DNA from: Brevibacillus sp051967035
Lineage (GTDB): Bacteria > Bacillota > Bacilli > Brevibacillales > Brevibacillaceae
NCBI RefSeq assembly: GCF_051967035.1
Contig: NZ_JBQCKK010000006.1
Location: 1 to 64,000 of the forward strand
DNA length: 64,000 bases
Direction of reading: 5' to 3'
Shown here: one piece after another, positions 49,834 to 59,664 of the stretch
Layout of the letters: each line of letters starts with the position of its first letter
Numbering within the stretch: position 1 is the stretch's first letter
Made by a program: the position numbers and the translations under genes
Notes under the pieces: model-generated
Databases searched by the model: none
Told to the model about the DNA's origin: nothing
The model's input: the letters and a program-made list of their open reading frames with translations, nothing else

Positions 49834-52800
49834 CTAAAACAGCGACAACTGGTTCGATTCCGGCAGACCTTTCAGTGCGCCCTGCTCCTCCAGATACTCC
49901 AGAATCGTCTTGGAGATCCGCGAGCGGGACAGCAGGTCTTCCTTGGACAAAAACTCGCCTTCCTCCCGCGCCTGTACGATGCTGATCGCAGCGTTCGTCC
50001 CGAGGCCCGGCAAGGCATTGAACGGCGCAATCAGCGAGTCGCCTTTGATCAGGAAGCGGGTAGCATCCGATTCGTACAGATCGACATTGGCAAAGCGGAA
50101 GCCGCGCTCCACCATCTCCAGGGCCATTTCCAGCACGGTGAGCAACGCTTTTTCCTTCGGCTGCGCATCGTGGCCCTTGCCTTCAATTTCTTCGATTTTT
50201 TGTCGAATCGCTGACGCCCCTTTGACCATCAGCGGGATATCGAAGTCGTCGGCACGGACGGTAAAGTACGTCGCGTAAAATTCAAGCGGGTAATGCACCT
50301 TGAAGTAGGCAATCCGCACAGCCATCATCACGTACGCCGTGGCGTGCGCCTTGGGGAACATGTATTTGATGCGCTGGCAAGACTGGATGTACCATTCCGG
50401 CACATTGTTCTTGCGCATTTCTTCCTGATCCTCTTCCGGCACGCCCTTCCCTTTGCGCACCGACTCCATGATTTTGAAGGCACGGGACGGCTCCAAGCCT
50501 TTGTAGATCAAATACACCATGATGTCGTCCCGGCATCCGATCACATCAGGCAGTTTGCAAATGCCGTTGCGAATCAAGTCCTGCGCGTTGTTCAACCATA
50601 CATCCGTACCGTGGGACAGACCGGAAATCTGCACAAGCTCGGCAAACGTCGTCGGCTTCGTGTCTTCGAGCATCTGCCGAACGAACTTGGTTCCGAACTC
50701 GGGAATGCCAAGCGTGCCCATGTTCGTGCGGATTTGCTCCGGCGTGACGCCCAATGCTTCCGTCGAACTGAAGATGGACATCGTCTTTTTGTCGTCGAGC
50801 GGAATCGTTTTCGGGTCGATGCCGGTCAAGTCCTGCAACATGCGAATGACGGTCGGGTCGTCGTGTCCGAGAATATCCAGCTTCAGCAGGTTGTCGTGAA
50901 TCGAATGGAAGTCGAAATGCGTCGTTCGCCACTCGGACTCACTGTCATCTGCCGGGAACTGGATCGGACAGAAGTCTTCAATTTCCATGTAGTCCGGAAC
51001 AACAATAATCCCGCCCGGGTGCTGTCCCGTTGTTCGTTTTACCCCGGTGCAACCGTTGACGATCCGGGAAATTTCCGCGTTGCGCAGCGTCAGTCCGCGC
51101 TCGTCGGCGTACTTTCTGACGTAGCCGTACGCCGTTTTTTCCGCGACGGTTCCAATCGTTCCCGCCCGATATACGTAGTCCACGCCGAAAAGCTCCTGCG
51201 TATACTTGTGCGCCCGCGGCTGGTAGTCGCCGGAGAAGTTCAAGTCAATATCGGGAACCTTGTCCCCCTTGAAGCCGAGGAATGTCTCGAACGGAATGTC
51301 TTGCCCGTCTTTCGCATAGCTCGTACCGCACTGCGGGCATTCCTTGTCGGGCAAGTCGAAGCCGGAGGCAATCGAGCCATCCGTAATAAACTCGCTGTGC
51401 TTGCAATTCGGGCAGCGATAGTGCGGCGGCAGCGGATTGACCTCGGTGATCTCGGACATCGTCGCGACAAAGGAAGAACCGACCGATCCGCGCGAACCGA
51501 CCAGGTATCCGTCCTGTAGCGACTTCGTTACCAGTCGCTGCGAGATCAAGTAGATCACCCCGAAGCCGTGCGTGATAATGCTGTTCAGTTCTTTTTCCAA
51601 GCGCTTTTCCACCAACTCCGGCAGCGGATCGCCATAGAGCTGCTTGGCCTTGTTGTAGCACATTTCCCGCAGCTCATCGTCTGCGCCCGGAATGATCGGG
51701 GTGTACAGCTTGTCCGGAATCGGACTGACGTCGTCGATCATGTCTGCGATCGCATTTGTGTTCGTCACGACAATTTCTTTTGCCACGTCTTCGCCCAGAT
51801 AGGAGAAAGCCTCCAGCATTTCATCCGTCGTGCGCAAATAGAGCGGCGGCTGATTCCCGGCACTCGGGTCGCCTTTTGACAGCAGGAACACATCGCGGAA
51901 AATCTCATCCTGCGGGTTGAGAAAATGAACGTCTCCTGTCGCTACGACGAGCTTGCCCATTTCCTTGCCCATTTCCACGATCATCCGATGGTAGCCTTTC
52001 ATCGTCTCCAGCGAGGGAATTTCTTCATTGCGAAGCAGCGGCGCGTAATGGTCGAGCGGCTGAATCTCCAGAAAATCGTAAAAGGCAGCGACTTCCCTCA
52101 GCTCTTCCTGCGACTTGCCGCGCAGGATCGACTGCATCAGCTCGCCTTCCTTGCACGCCGTGCCAATCAGCAAGCCTTCGCGGAATTTGCTCAACTGACT
52201 GCGCTGAATGCGCGGCCAACGGAAGAACGTCTCCACATGCGAACGGCTGACGAGCTTGTACAAATTTTTCAGCCCGGCCTTGTTCTTCACGAGAATGGTC
52301 GCATGGAACGGACGGCTGCTCTTGTAATCGGCTTCTTCGTTGCTCTTCTCGTTCAGCTCGGCCAGCGTCTTGATTTCTGCTTCCTTGATGTCTTTGAGCA
52401 TGTGCTGGAACACGTGGGCGAGCGCGACTGTATCGTCCAACGCACGGTGCGCATTGATCAGCTCGACGTTGAACTTTTTGGCGAGCGAGCCCAAGCGGTA
52501 GTTGCGCATTCCTTTGTACAACATCCGCGCCAGGGGAAGCGTGTCCAGAAACGGATTGTTCCAAGGCTCCATGCCAATCCGCTTGGCGCAAGCATTGATG
52601 AACGCCTTGTCGAACTCCGCGTTATGTGCGACGAGCACGGCATTTCCGGTGAACTCCTTGAACTTGCGCAGCACGATGTCGAGCGTGTCTTTGCCGCGAA
52701 GCATGTCGTTCGTGATCCCGGTGATTTCCGTTGTCTTCGGACCGATCTCCAGTTGCGGGTCAATCAGCTCGGTCCACTGATCGACGATTTCTGCCCCTTT

Positions 52801-54138
52801 CATTTTCACGGCAGCAATCTCGATAATCGTATGCTCGGCGGCGTTCAACCCCGTCGTCTCCGTATCGAAGACAACGTATTCGGTCGTCTCGTCAATCGGC
52901 ACGTTGTTCTCGGCATTCAGGTTGTAGACGATGTCGATGCCGTCCTCCACGACGTAGGCCTCCATGCCGAGAATGCACTTCATGTTGTGCTTCTTCGCAA
53001 TCGAGTACGCCTCGGGAAACGCCTGCACCACTCCATGATCGGTGATGGCAATCGCCTTGTGTCCCCATTTGGACGCGGTGGAGATCAGCGATTTGACCGA
53101 AGCCACCGCATCGAGCGCACTCATCGGGGTATGGCAATGCAGTTCGACGCGCTTTTCTTCAGCCTGGTCTTTGCGAATGACCTGCTCGATCTGGTTCAGG
53201 TCGTTGGCGTTCATCACCAGCTCGCGCATAAAGGTGTCATGCTGCACGCTGCCGCGCACCTTGACCCACATGCCGTCTTTGAGCGCCTCCAGCATTTTGA
53301 CGTCTTCCTTGTCGCGGGAGAACATCTTCACCGTCAGCGAGTCGGTGTAGTCGGACACGTTGAAGGTCAGAAGATGGCGTCCGCTACGCAACTCTTTGAC
53401 CTCCACGTTGAAGACAGTCCCCTGGATGACGACCCGGCGCTCTTCCTCCTGAATCTCGCAGATCGGAACCGGCGCGTCTTTGATTTCGTAGCCGATCATC
53501 AAATTGGTGATCGCTTCGGTCTTTTCCGAACCTTTGCTTTCCTGGGCAGCGGCTGTCATGACGACTTCAATCAGTGCGCGCTCTTCCTCGCTGCGCTGCT
53601 CGACAAACGCCTGATACGCTTCATCGCTCTCCTCGCCATGGAAGGAAAAGCGCATGGAGCAATCCGTCGCTTTTTGAAAGGCAGCAAGAAGCTCGTGGTC
53701 TGCCCGTTTGCGCTTGGCGACTTCTACCGTCATCTCTGTCGGCAAAAACACCTTCACTTCCTGCTGCTCGACCTGCTTTCTGGCAGAACGGAGCGTAACC
53801 GCGAGCGAATTGAGGGTCGGCTCCAAACCGGCGACCAAGAGATCCCAATACTGCTGCACCACAAAGTCAAGCTCAGGCTTCTGCCGGTAGCGGAATCTGG
53901 CGTCGACTTTGGCCAGGTGGGAAAACGTTTGCGTCAGGCGCTTCGTGAACGCTGCATAGGCTTCTGCGGGCAACAGCTTGGGCAAGGTAAAATGAAAGAC
54001 CCATTCCTTGTTTTGCTTGTAAAGTTCGAGCTTGTCAATCTGCCCGTCAAGAAAATAACGGTTGATCCATTCGTCAGGCACTTCCATTTGCTTGAGCAAC
54101 AGAGAGAAGCGCTGTTTTTGCTCTTGTGTCCGGTCCAC
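49834..54138 (-). CDS. polC: DNA polymerase III PolC-type alpha subunit
   Basis: PolC is the replicative polymerase of low-GC Gram-positive bacteria and carries its own 3'-5' exonuclease. 1434 residues (B. subtilis 1437): OB domain (about 240-330), PHP start ELHCHTPMSALD (about 335), inserted exonuclease with VFDTETTGLNAAE (about 425-590), PHP end, zinc module with CPNC and CPQC (about 910-935), and polymerase motif PDIDLNFSGDYQ (about 960). The start is the GTG at 54138 with GGAGG 10 nt upstream; a frame reaching 54276 would run into proS. Confidence 0.97.
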   Translation of the reverse strand: MDRTQEQKQRFSLLLKQMEVPDEWINRYFLDGQIDKLELYKQNKEWVFHFTLPKLLPAEAYAAFTKRLTQTFSHLAKVDARFRYRQKPELDFVVQQYWDLLVAGLEPTLNSLAVTLRSARKQVEQQEVKVFLPTEMTVEVAKRKRADHELLAAFQKATDCSMRFSFHGEESDEAYQAFVEQRSEEERALIEVVMTAAAQESKGSEKTEAITNLMIGYEIKDAPVPICEIQEEERRVVIQGTVFNVEVKELRSGRHLLTFNVSDYTDSLTVKMFSRDKEDVKMLEALKDGMWVKVRGSVQHDTFMRELVMNANDLNQIEQVIRKDQAEEKRVELHCHTPMSALDAVASVKSLISTASKWGHKAIAITDHGVVQAFPEAYSIAKKHNMKCILGMEAYVVEDGIDIVYNLNAENNVPIDETTEYVVFDTETTGLNAAEHTIIEIAAVKMKGAEIVDQWTELIDPQLEIGPKTTEITGITNDMLRGKDTLDIVLRKFKEFTGNAVLVAHNAEFDKAFINACAKRIGMEPWNNPFLDTLPLARMLYKGMRNYRLGSLAKKFNVELINAHRALDDTVALAHVFQHMLKDIKEAEIKTLAELNEKSNEEADYKSSRPFHATILVKNKAGLKNLYKLVSRSHVETFFRWPRIQRSQLSKFREGLLIGTACKEGELMQSILRGKSQEELREVAAFYDFLEIQPLDHYAPLLRNEEIPSLETMKGYHRMIVEMGKEMGKLVVATGDVHFLNPQDEIFRDVFLLSKGDPSAGNQPPLYLRTTDEMLEAFSYLGEDVAKEIVVTNTNAIADMIDDVSPIPDKLYTPIIPGADDELREMCYNKAKQLYGDPLPELVEKRLEKELNSIITHGFGVIYLISQRLVTKSLQDGYLVGSRGSVGSSFVATMSEITEVNPLPPHYRCPNCKHSEFITDGSIASGFDLPDKECPQCGTSYAKDGQDIPFETFLGFKGDKVPDIDLNFSGDYQPRAHKYTQELFGVDYVYRAGTIGTVAEKTAYGYVRKYADERGLTLRNAEISRIVNGCTGVKRTTGQHPGGIIVVPDYMEIEDFCPIQFPADDSESEWRTTHFDFHSIHDNLLKLDILGHDDPTVIRMLQDLTGIDPKTIPLDDKKTMSIFSSTEALGVTPEQIRTNMGTLGIPEFGTKFVRQMLEDTKPTTFAELVQISGLSHGTDVWLNNAQDLIRNGICKLPDVIGCRDDIMVYLIYKGLEPSRAFKIMESVRKGKGVPEEDQEEMRKNNVPEWYIQSCQRIKYMFPKAHATAYVMMAVRIAYFKVHYPLEFYATYFTVRADDFDIPLMVKGASAIRQKIEEIEGKGHDAQPKEKALLTVLEMALEMVERGFRFANVDLYESDATRFLIKGDSLIAPFNALPGLGTNAAISIVQAREEGEFLSKEDLLSRSRISKTILEYLEEQGALKGLPESNQLSLF

Positions 54139-54161
54139 GGTATTCCACCCTCCCCCAACAA

Positions 54162-54198
54162 GAAAAAGAGGTACTCCATTGTTTCCAGGGGAGTACCC
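54162..54198 (-). terminator. proS terminator upstream of polC
   Basis: GGTACTCC and GGAGTACC form an 8-bp stem followed by TCTTTTTC. The T-tract ends only about 15 nt before the polC Shine-Dalgarno, which leaves no room for a promoter. Confidence 0.85.
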
Positions 54199-54223
54199 CG
54201 TAAAATTCGACAAAATCTTCCTT

Positions 54224-55987
54224 CTATCCTGCAACGGACTCGTTGCCAAACAGGGCTGCCCCGGTCTGGTCGACACGAGCTAACATCGCCTTCACTTCGG
54301 ATACAAGGTTCTCCAGCTTCACGTTCACGGTTTCCCCGTTTCTGCGAACGCGAACTTCGACAGTGCCTTCTTGCACGGCTTTGTCCGATACGGTAATGCG
54401 TAGCGGCAGACCGATCAGATCAGCATCCTTGAACTTCACGCCGACGCGCTCAGGGCGATCATCGAACAAAACTTCCACGCCGGCTTTTTGTAAAGCTTCC
54501 GCGATTTGTTCGCTGACCTGGCGCTGCTCCTCTACTTTCACGTTGACCGGAATCACATGTACATGGAAAGGAGCGATGGACACAGGCCAAATGATGCCGT
54601 TCTCATCGTTGTTTTGTTCAATGACAGCCGCAATCGTCCGCGAGACGCCAATTCCGTAGCAGCCCATGATCATCGGCTGGCTGCGGCCGTTCTCATCCAG
54701 GAAGGTGGCCCCGATCGCTGTCGAGTACTTCGTTCCGAGCTTGAACACATGGCCGACTTCCACGCCGCGCGCAAACTTGATCGCGCCGCCCGTGCGCGGG
54801 CATTCGTCGCCTTCTGTGATATTGCGCAAATCAGCAAAACGCGAAACGGCAAAGTCGCGGCCCGGCACAACGTGAATCAGGTGGTAGTCGGTCTCGTTTG
54901 CTCCCACGATGCCGTCGTACACATCCTGAACGTAGTTGTCCGCGATGATTTCCACTTTTTCGCCGTCAATGCCGACAGGGCCGACAAATCCGGCAGGCGC
55001 TCCCGTTACGGAAACGATATCCGTTTCCGTTGCCAGACCGACAAAGGTCGCGTCATACAGATTTTTCAGCTTCACTTCATTCAGCTCGTGGTCTCCGCGC
55101 ACAAGCACCATTACCAGCTTGTCATCGACACGGTAGAGGAGACTCTTGATAATCTGTTTGGCTTCGATTTTCAGGAACGAAACGAGTTGATCTATGGTTT
55201 TGATCCCCGGCGTATGTACTTTTTCACGCGCTGGAGCTTCTTCTGACGGCTTCGCGGATGGTTTGTACACGACTTCCGCCTTTTCCAGGTTCGCCGCGAA
55301 ATCGCCTTCCTCGGAGTAAGCAATCGTGTCTTCGCCGATCTCACACAGAGCCATGAACTCGTACGTGCCTTTTCCGCCAATCGCGCCTGCGTCCGCTTCG
55401 ACCGCGCGGAAATTCAGGCCGACACGGGTGAAAATATTGGTGTAGGCGTCGTACATCGCCTGGAAGTTGCGATCCAAGCCTTCCTGGGTCGTATCGAAGG
55501 AATACGCATCCTTCATGATGAATTCACGGCAACGAATCAGACCGAAGCGCGGACGCACTTCATCGCGAAACTTCGTCTGGATTTGATACAGATTGATCGG
55601 AAGCTTTTTGTACGAATTAATCTCGTCGCGCACCAGGCTGGTAATGACCTCTTCGTGAGTCGGACCGAGCGCAAAGGAGCGGTCGTGACGGTCGCGCAGA
55701 CGAACCAGCTCGGGACCGTACACATCCCAGCGGCCTGTCTGATGCCACAGCTCGGCTGGCTGCATGGCTGGCATCAGCAGCTCCTGTGCGCCCGCCTTGT
55801 TCATCTCTTCACGCACAATGGCCTGGATTTTGTGCAGGGTACGCAGCGCCAATGGCAGGTACGTATAAATACCGGAAGCCAGTTGGCGGGCCATGCCGGC
55901 GCGGAGAAGCAGCTTATGGCTGGCAATCTCCGCATCCGCAGGCACTTCCCGCAAGGTAGGAATCAACATTTGACTTTGCTTCAACAC
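54224..55987 (-). CDS. proS: prolyl-tRNA synthetase
   Basis: This class II synthetase charges tRNA-Pro. 587 residues, bacterial type with an inserted editing domain (about 225-405) between motifs 2 and 3; LIPTLREVPADAE at the N-terminus, motif 2 near RPRFGLIRCREFIMKD (about 140) and a C-terminal anticodon-binding domain (about 475-570). GGAGG lies 8 nt before the GTG at 55987; the next codon, a TTG, gives the more usual MKQS start. No T-box leader is seen, which fits its place within an operon. Confidence 0.97.
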   Translation of the reverse strand: MLKQSQMLIPTLREVPADAEIASHKLLLRAGMARQLASGIYTYLPLALRTLHKIQAIVREEMNKAGAQELLMPAMQPAELWHQTGRWDVYGPELVRLRDRHDRSFALGPTHEEVITSLVRDEINSYKKLPINLYQIQTKFRDEVRPRFGLIRCREFIMKDAYSFDTTQEGLDRNFQAMYDAYTNIFTRVGLNFRAVEADAGAIGGKGTYEFMALCEIGEDTIAYSEEGDFAANLEKAEVVYKPSAKPSEEAPAREKVHTPGIKTIDQLVSFLKIEAKQIIKSLLYRVDDKLVMVLVRGDHELNEVKLKNLYDATFVGLATETDIVSVTGAPAGFVGPVGIDGEKVEIIADNYVQDVYDGIVGANETDYHLIHVVPGRDFAVSRFADLRNITEGDECPRTGGAIKFARGVEVGHVFKLGTKYSTAIGATFLDENGRSQPMIMGCYGIGVSRTIAAVIEQNNDENGIIWPVSIAPFHVHVIPVNVKVEEQRQVSEQIAEALQKAGVEVLFDDRPERVGVKFKDADLIGLPLRITVSDKAVQEGTVEVRVRRNGETVNVKLENLVSEVKAMLARVDQTGAALFGNESVAG

Positions 55988-56027
55988 GTGCGTGTCCTCC
56001 TTATGCCTCGTCAGCAATCAACGATCA

Positions 56028-57113
56028 TCAACCTACTTCGGTTGGATTCTTTTTCTCGTTGACCATTTCGTTAATTTCCTTCATCAGTTCTTCAAACAGT
56101 TCGTTTTCTTTTACTTTCCGAACAATGACACCATTGCGGAAAATCAAACCTTCGCCGTTGCCGCCCGCAACGCCGACATCCGCTTCGCGCGCTTCTCCCG
56201 GCCCGTTTACCGCGCAGCCCATGACCGCTACTTTCAACGGCACCTTCAAACTGGAGACGGCATCCTCCACTTTTGTGGCAAGGCCGATCAAATCGATCGC
56301 GCAACGGCCGCAGGACGGGCATGAGATGACGACAGGATCGTTGTTGACGATATCGAGGCTGCGGAGAATTTGCTTCGCCACCTTGACTTCTTCGACCGGG
56401 TCTGCTGTCAGCGATACACGGATCGTGTCGCCGATGCCCATGGACAGCACGGTACCGATCCCGACGGAAGACTTGATCGTGCCCGAAAACTTCGTTCCCG
56501 CCTCTGTCACCCCTACGTGCAGCGGATAGTTGCGTTTTTGCGCCATCAACGAATACGTCTGGATCATGGTCGGCACGTCGGAAGACTTCAGGGAGATGAC
56601 GATATTATCGTAATTCAAGTCCTCCAAAATTTCCACGTGGTCCATCGCGCTCTCCACAATCGCTTCCGGCGAAGGGTAGCCGTACTTCTCCAGGAGCCTT
56701 CTTTCGACGGAGCCGGAGTTCACGCCGATGCGAATGGGGACATTGCGCTCGCGGCAAGCTTCGACCACGCGCTTGGTTTTTTCCTTGGAACCGATGTTTC
56801 CGGGATTGATCCGGATTTTATCAATGCCGCTTTCCAGCGCAATCAGTGCCAGCCTGTGGTCGAAATGGATGTCGGCAACAAGCGGCAGCGGGGAGCGCTC
56901 CTTGATTTTTTTGATGGCGCGGGCTGCGTCTTCATTGATGACGGCCAGGCGGACAATTTGGCAACCGGCATCGTGAAGTCTTTGAATCTCGGCCAGTGTC
57001 TTCTCTACATCACGCGTGTCTGCTGTCGTCATCGATTGGATTACTACGCTTTTTTGGCCACCGATTTGCACGCCTCCCACAAAAACCGGTTTCGTCTCCT
57101 CGCGCTTGTACAT
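56028..57113 (-). CDS. ispG: HMBPP synthase IspG (GcpE)
   Basis: IspG makes HMBPP from methylerythritol cyclodiphosphate in the MEP isoprenoid pathway. The 361 residues show the barrel with VQIGGQKSVVIQSMT near the N-terminus and the iron-sulfur region CPSCGRC (about 262) plus CAVNGPGEA (about 303). The start is the ATG at 57113 (MYKREETKP), with AGGA 9 nt away. In B. subtilis it lies elsewhere; here it sits among dxr, uppS and cdsA, grouping MEP-pathway and prenyl genes. Confidence 0.94.
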   Translation of the reverse strand: MYKREETKPVFVGGVQIGGQKSVVIQSMTTADTRDVEKTLAEIQRLHDAGCQIVRLAVINEDAARAIKKIKERSPLPLVADIHFDHRLALIALESGIDKIRINPGNIGSKEKTKRVVEACRERNVPIRIGVNSGSVERRLLEKYGYPSPEAIVESAMDHVEILEDLNYDNIVISLKSSDVPTMIQTYSLMAQKRNYPLHVGVTEAGTKFSGTIKSSVGIGTVLSMGIGDTIRVSLTADPVEEVKVAKQILRSLDIVNNDPVVISCPSCGRCAIDLIGLATKVEDAVSSLKVPLKVAVMGCAVNGPGEAREADVGVAGGNGEGLIFRNGVIVRKVKENELFEELMKEINEMVNEKKNPTEVG

Positions 57114-57162
57114 TTTGCACCATCCTTTAATTTGTCTGTTTTCCATTCCACATGAATGTACG

Positions 57163-58434
57163 TTATTGAGAGAACAATCGTTGCAGATCGTTCCAGGTTA
57201 CGACCAAAATCAACAGCATCAAAAAGGCGAAGCCGAGAAAATGCACCATGCCTTCCTTGTGCGGATCAACAGGACGTCCGCGCAGCGCTTCGACCGCGAG
57301 AAAAGCCAGTCGACCGCCGTCCAGGGCCGGAAGCGGCAGCAGATTGAACAGACCCAGGTTGATGGAAAGAACGGCCGCCCATTTCATCAAAATGGCCATC
57401 CCTTGCTGGGCGAACTCTCCCGTCATCTTGAAAATCCCCACGGGACCGCTCAGGTCGTTCAGCCCTACAGCGCCGGTAAAGAGCATCCCCAAGCTTTTCA
57501 AGATCATCGCCGTGAATTCATAGGTGGACACCGCACCGTATTTCAACACTTCTCCCGGTGCATACGTCACCGGGTTCGTCACCATGATTTTTCCGACGTT
57601 GTTCTCGTCTTTTGCTACTTTGACCAAAACGGTGCTGCGCTGTCCGTTTCGCTCGTATTCCACCTTCATTTCCTTGTCTGGCGATTGGCTGATGATCTGG
57701 ACGATTTCCTTCCAGGAAGCCACTGGCTGCCCTTGGATGGAAATAATTTTGTCTCCTTGCATCAGACCCGCCTCGGCGGCCGGACCGTTTGCGATGACCT
57801 CGCCCAGATACGGGATGTTTTTGGGCACCCCGTACAGCAGCCCGATCGCGATGAACAGGACAAACGCCAGCAGGAAGTTGGCAAACGGCCCGGCAAAAAT
57901 GGCCCAGAAGCGCTGTGAAACCGTCTTGCCTTTGAACTGTCTGTTCAGCGGCGCGATCTGCACCTCTTGTCCATCCTTAACCAGTTGCGCCTGGGGATGA
58001 ACAGCAAACTGGCGCTCTTCCCCGGCCACCTCCACGACGATATACAAATCCTTCTCCAGGTCAAACCGCACGACCGTACCTGTAATGGCGCGCGGAGAAG
58101 CGTTCCTCGGCCCATCCAGCAAAAAATGGGTTACCTTTCCTAATGCATCCCGCTCCAGGCTTACTTCCATGTGCGGCTTCAACATATCCATCTCGGGGTC
58201 TTCGCCGGCCATGCGGACCATCCCCCCGATCGGCAGGAGGCGTAGCGTGTATTCCGTCTCTCCCCGCTTCACGCGAAAAATTTTTGGGCCCATTCCCAGC
58301 GCAAATTCGCGGCACAAAATCCCTGCTCTTTTTGCCAAAAGAAAATGTCCCAGCTCATGCACGAAAACGAGCGCACCAAGAACGACGACGATCGCGAGAA
58401 TTGATTCAACGGAATCCATGTTGGGAAAAGGCAA
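57163..58434 (-). CDS. rseP: site-2 membrane metalloprotease RseP/RasP
   Basis: RseP/RasP cuts proteins inside the membrane, including anti-sigma factors, FtsL and signal peptide remnants in Bacillus. Of 423 residues: first membrane helix with zinc motif HELGHFLLAK (about residue 22), a PDZ domain (about 180-270), and a second conserved motif NLLPLPALDGGR (about 358) in the third helix. Start assigned to the TTG at 58434 because AAAGGTGG is 8 nt upstream; a GTG at 58446 abuts the Shine-Dalgarno, and an ATG at 58419 has none. Confidence 0.94.
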   Translation of the reverse strand: MPFPNMDSVESILAIVVVLGALVFVHELGHFLLAKRAGILCREFALGMGPKIFRVKRGETEYTLRLLPIGGMVRMAGEDPEMDMLKPHMEVSLERDALGKVTHFLLDGPRNASPRAITGTVVRFDLEKDLYIVVEVAGEERQFAVHPQAQLVKDGQEVQIAPLNRQFKGKTVSQRFWAIFAGPFANFLLAFVLFIAIGLLYGVPKNIPYLGEVIANGPAAEAGLMQGDKIISIQGQPVASWKEIVQIISQSPDKEMKVEYERNGQRSTVLVKVAKDENNVGKIMVTNPVTYAPGEVLKYGAVSTYEFTAMILKSLGMLFTGAVGLNDLSGPVGIFKMTGEFAQQGMAILMKWAAVLSINLGLFNLLPLPALDGGRLAFLAVEALRGRPVDPHKEGMVHFLGFAFLMLLILVVTWNDLQRLFSQ

Positions 58435-58476
58435 GTGAACAGCCACCTTTCATTGGAGTGTCTAGATCCAGTTTTC

Positions 58477-59625
58477 TTATACGGTCGTAAGCGCATGCGT
58501 GCGCGCCCACCGATCAGCTGCAAAAATTTCTTCCAGGTCGGGAGTATGTACGCCCTTATGAGCCTCGCACGTCTGTCTGACGACCTTTTCGATATCGAGG
58601 AAGGCAATCGCTCCCTTGAGGAAAAGATCGACAGCCACTTCATTGGCCGCGTTCAGGACAGCGGGATACGTTCCTCCCGCCTTCCCGCACTCATATGCCA
58701 ATTGTAGCAGAGGATAGCGCTCAAAATCCATCGCTGCAAAATGAAGCGAGCCGATTTTGACCAGGTCAAGCGGTTCTGTACGCAGATTTTTTCTGCCGGG
58801 ATAGCTCAGGGCGTACTGGATCGGCACTTTCATATCCGGTGTGCCCAGTTGTGCCATCACGGCCCGGTCTTTGTATTCTACCATAGAGTGAATAATACTT
58901 TCATAATGCAGCACGCAGTCAATTTTTTCATAGGGCAAACCGAACAGCCAGTGGGCCTCGATGACCTCGAAGCCTTTGTTCATCATCGTAGCGGAATCAA
59001 TGGTGATTTTGGCGCCCATGCTCCAGTTCGGATGCGCGAGCGCCTGCTCTACCGTCACTTGTTGCAGCTCCTCGCGGCTCAAATGGCGAAAAGAGCCGCC
59101 TGATGCCGTCAAAATGACGCGCGCCACATCTTCGGCCCGCTCTCCCTGCAAACATTGAAAAACCGCGGAATGCTCGCTGTCCACGGGGATGATGGCCACG
59201 CCCTTTTCCTTCGCCCGCTTCATGACGACCGGGCCTGCGCTCACCAGCGTTTCCTTGTTCGCAAGCCCGATTGTTTTTCCTGCGTCGATCGCAGCGAGCG
59301 TGGGCGCCACCCCTACACTGCCGACCACAGCAGTCATGACCAGGCTGGCAGCTTCATGGCGAGCTACCAGTTCAAGTCCCTCTCGTCCGCACACAATCTC
59401 CGGCTTGTATCCGCTCCCCAGTCGTTCCCGAAGCTGGACGGCCGCCTGCTCGTTCCCCACCGAAACAAGCTCAGGGCGAAACGTTTCAACCTGCCGGGCG
59501 AATAGCTCCACATTCGTCCCTGCCGCCATGGCAACGACAGAAAATTCCTCGGGATGCTGTTCCACCACTTCCAGCGTGCTTGTTCCAATCGAGCCGGTTG
59601 AACCCAAGAGCGCTATTTTTTTCAC
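58477..59625 (-). CDS. dxr: 1-deoxy-D-xylulose-5-phosphate reductoisomerase
   Basis: Dxr makes methylerythritol phosphate, the second step of the MEP pathway. The NADPH motif GSTGSIGTSTLEV begins near residue 7, and metal-binding residues appear in IPVDSEHSA (about 147). The length is 382 residues. Start placed at the GTG of 59625 (AGAGG 9 nt upstream), giving MKKIALLGSTGSIG; an upstream GTG at 59634 is too close to the Shine-Dalgarno. Adjacent to rseP and cdsA, as in B. subtilis. Confidence 0.95.
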   Translation of the reverse strand: MKKIALLGSTGSIGTSTLEVVEQHPEEFSVVAMAAGTNVELFARQVETFRPELVSVGNEQAAVQLRERLGSGYKPEIVCGREGLELVARHEAASLVMTAVVGSVGVAPTLAAIDAGKTIGLANKETLVSAGPVVMKRAKEKGVAIIPVDSEHSAVFQCLQGERAEDVARVILTASGGSFRHLSREELQQVTVEQALAHPNWSMGAKITIDSATMMNKGFEVIEAHWLFGLPYEKIDCVLHYESIIHSMVEYKDRAVMAQLGTPDMKVPIQYALSYPGRKNLRTEPLDLVKIGSLHFAAMDFERYPLLQLAYECGKAGGTYPAVLNAANEVAVDLFLKGAIAFLDIEKVVRQTCEAHKGVHTPDLEEIFAADRWARTHALTTV

Positions 59626-59664
59626 TGATTTCACCCTCTATATCTCTTCTATATGCACCAGGTT

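Noticed and set aside
54224..55987. T-box leader for proS
   Set aside because: Only about 40 bases separate ispG and proS, too few for a T-box.
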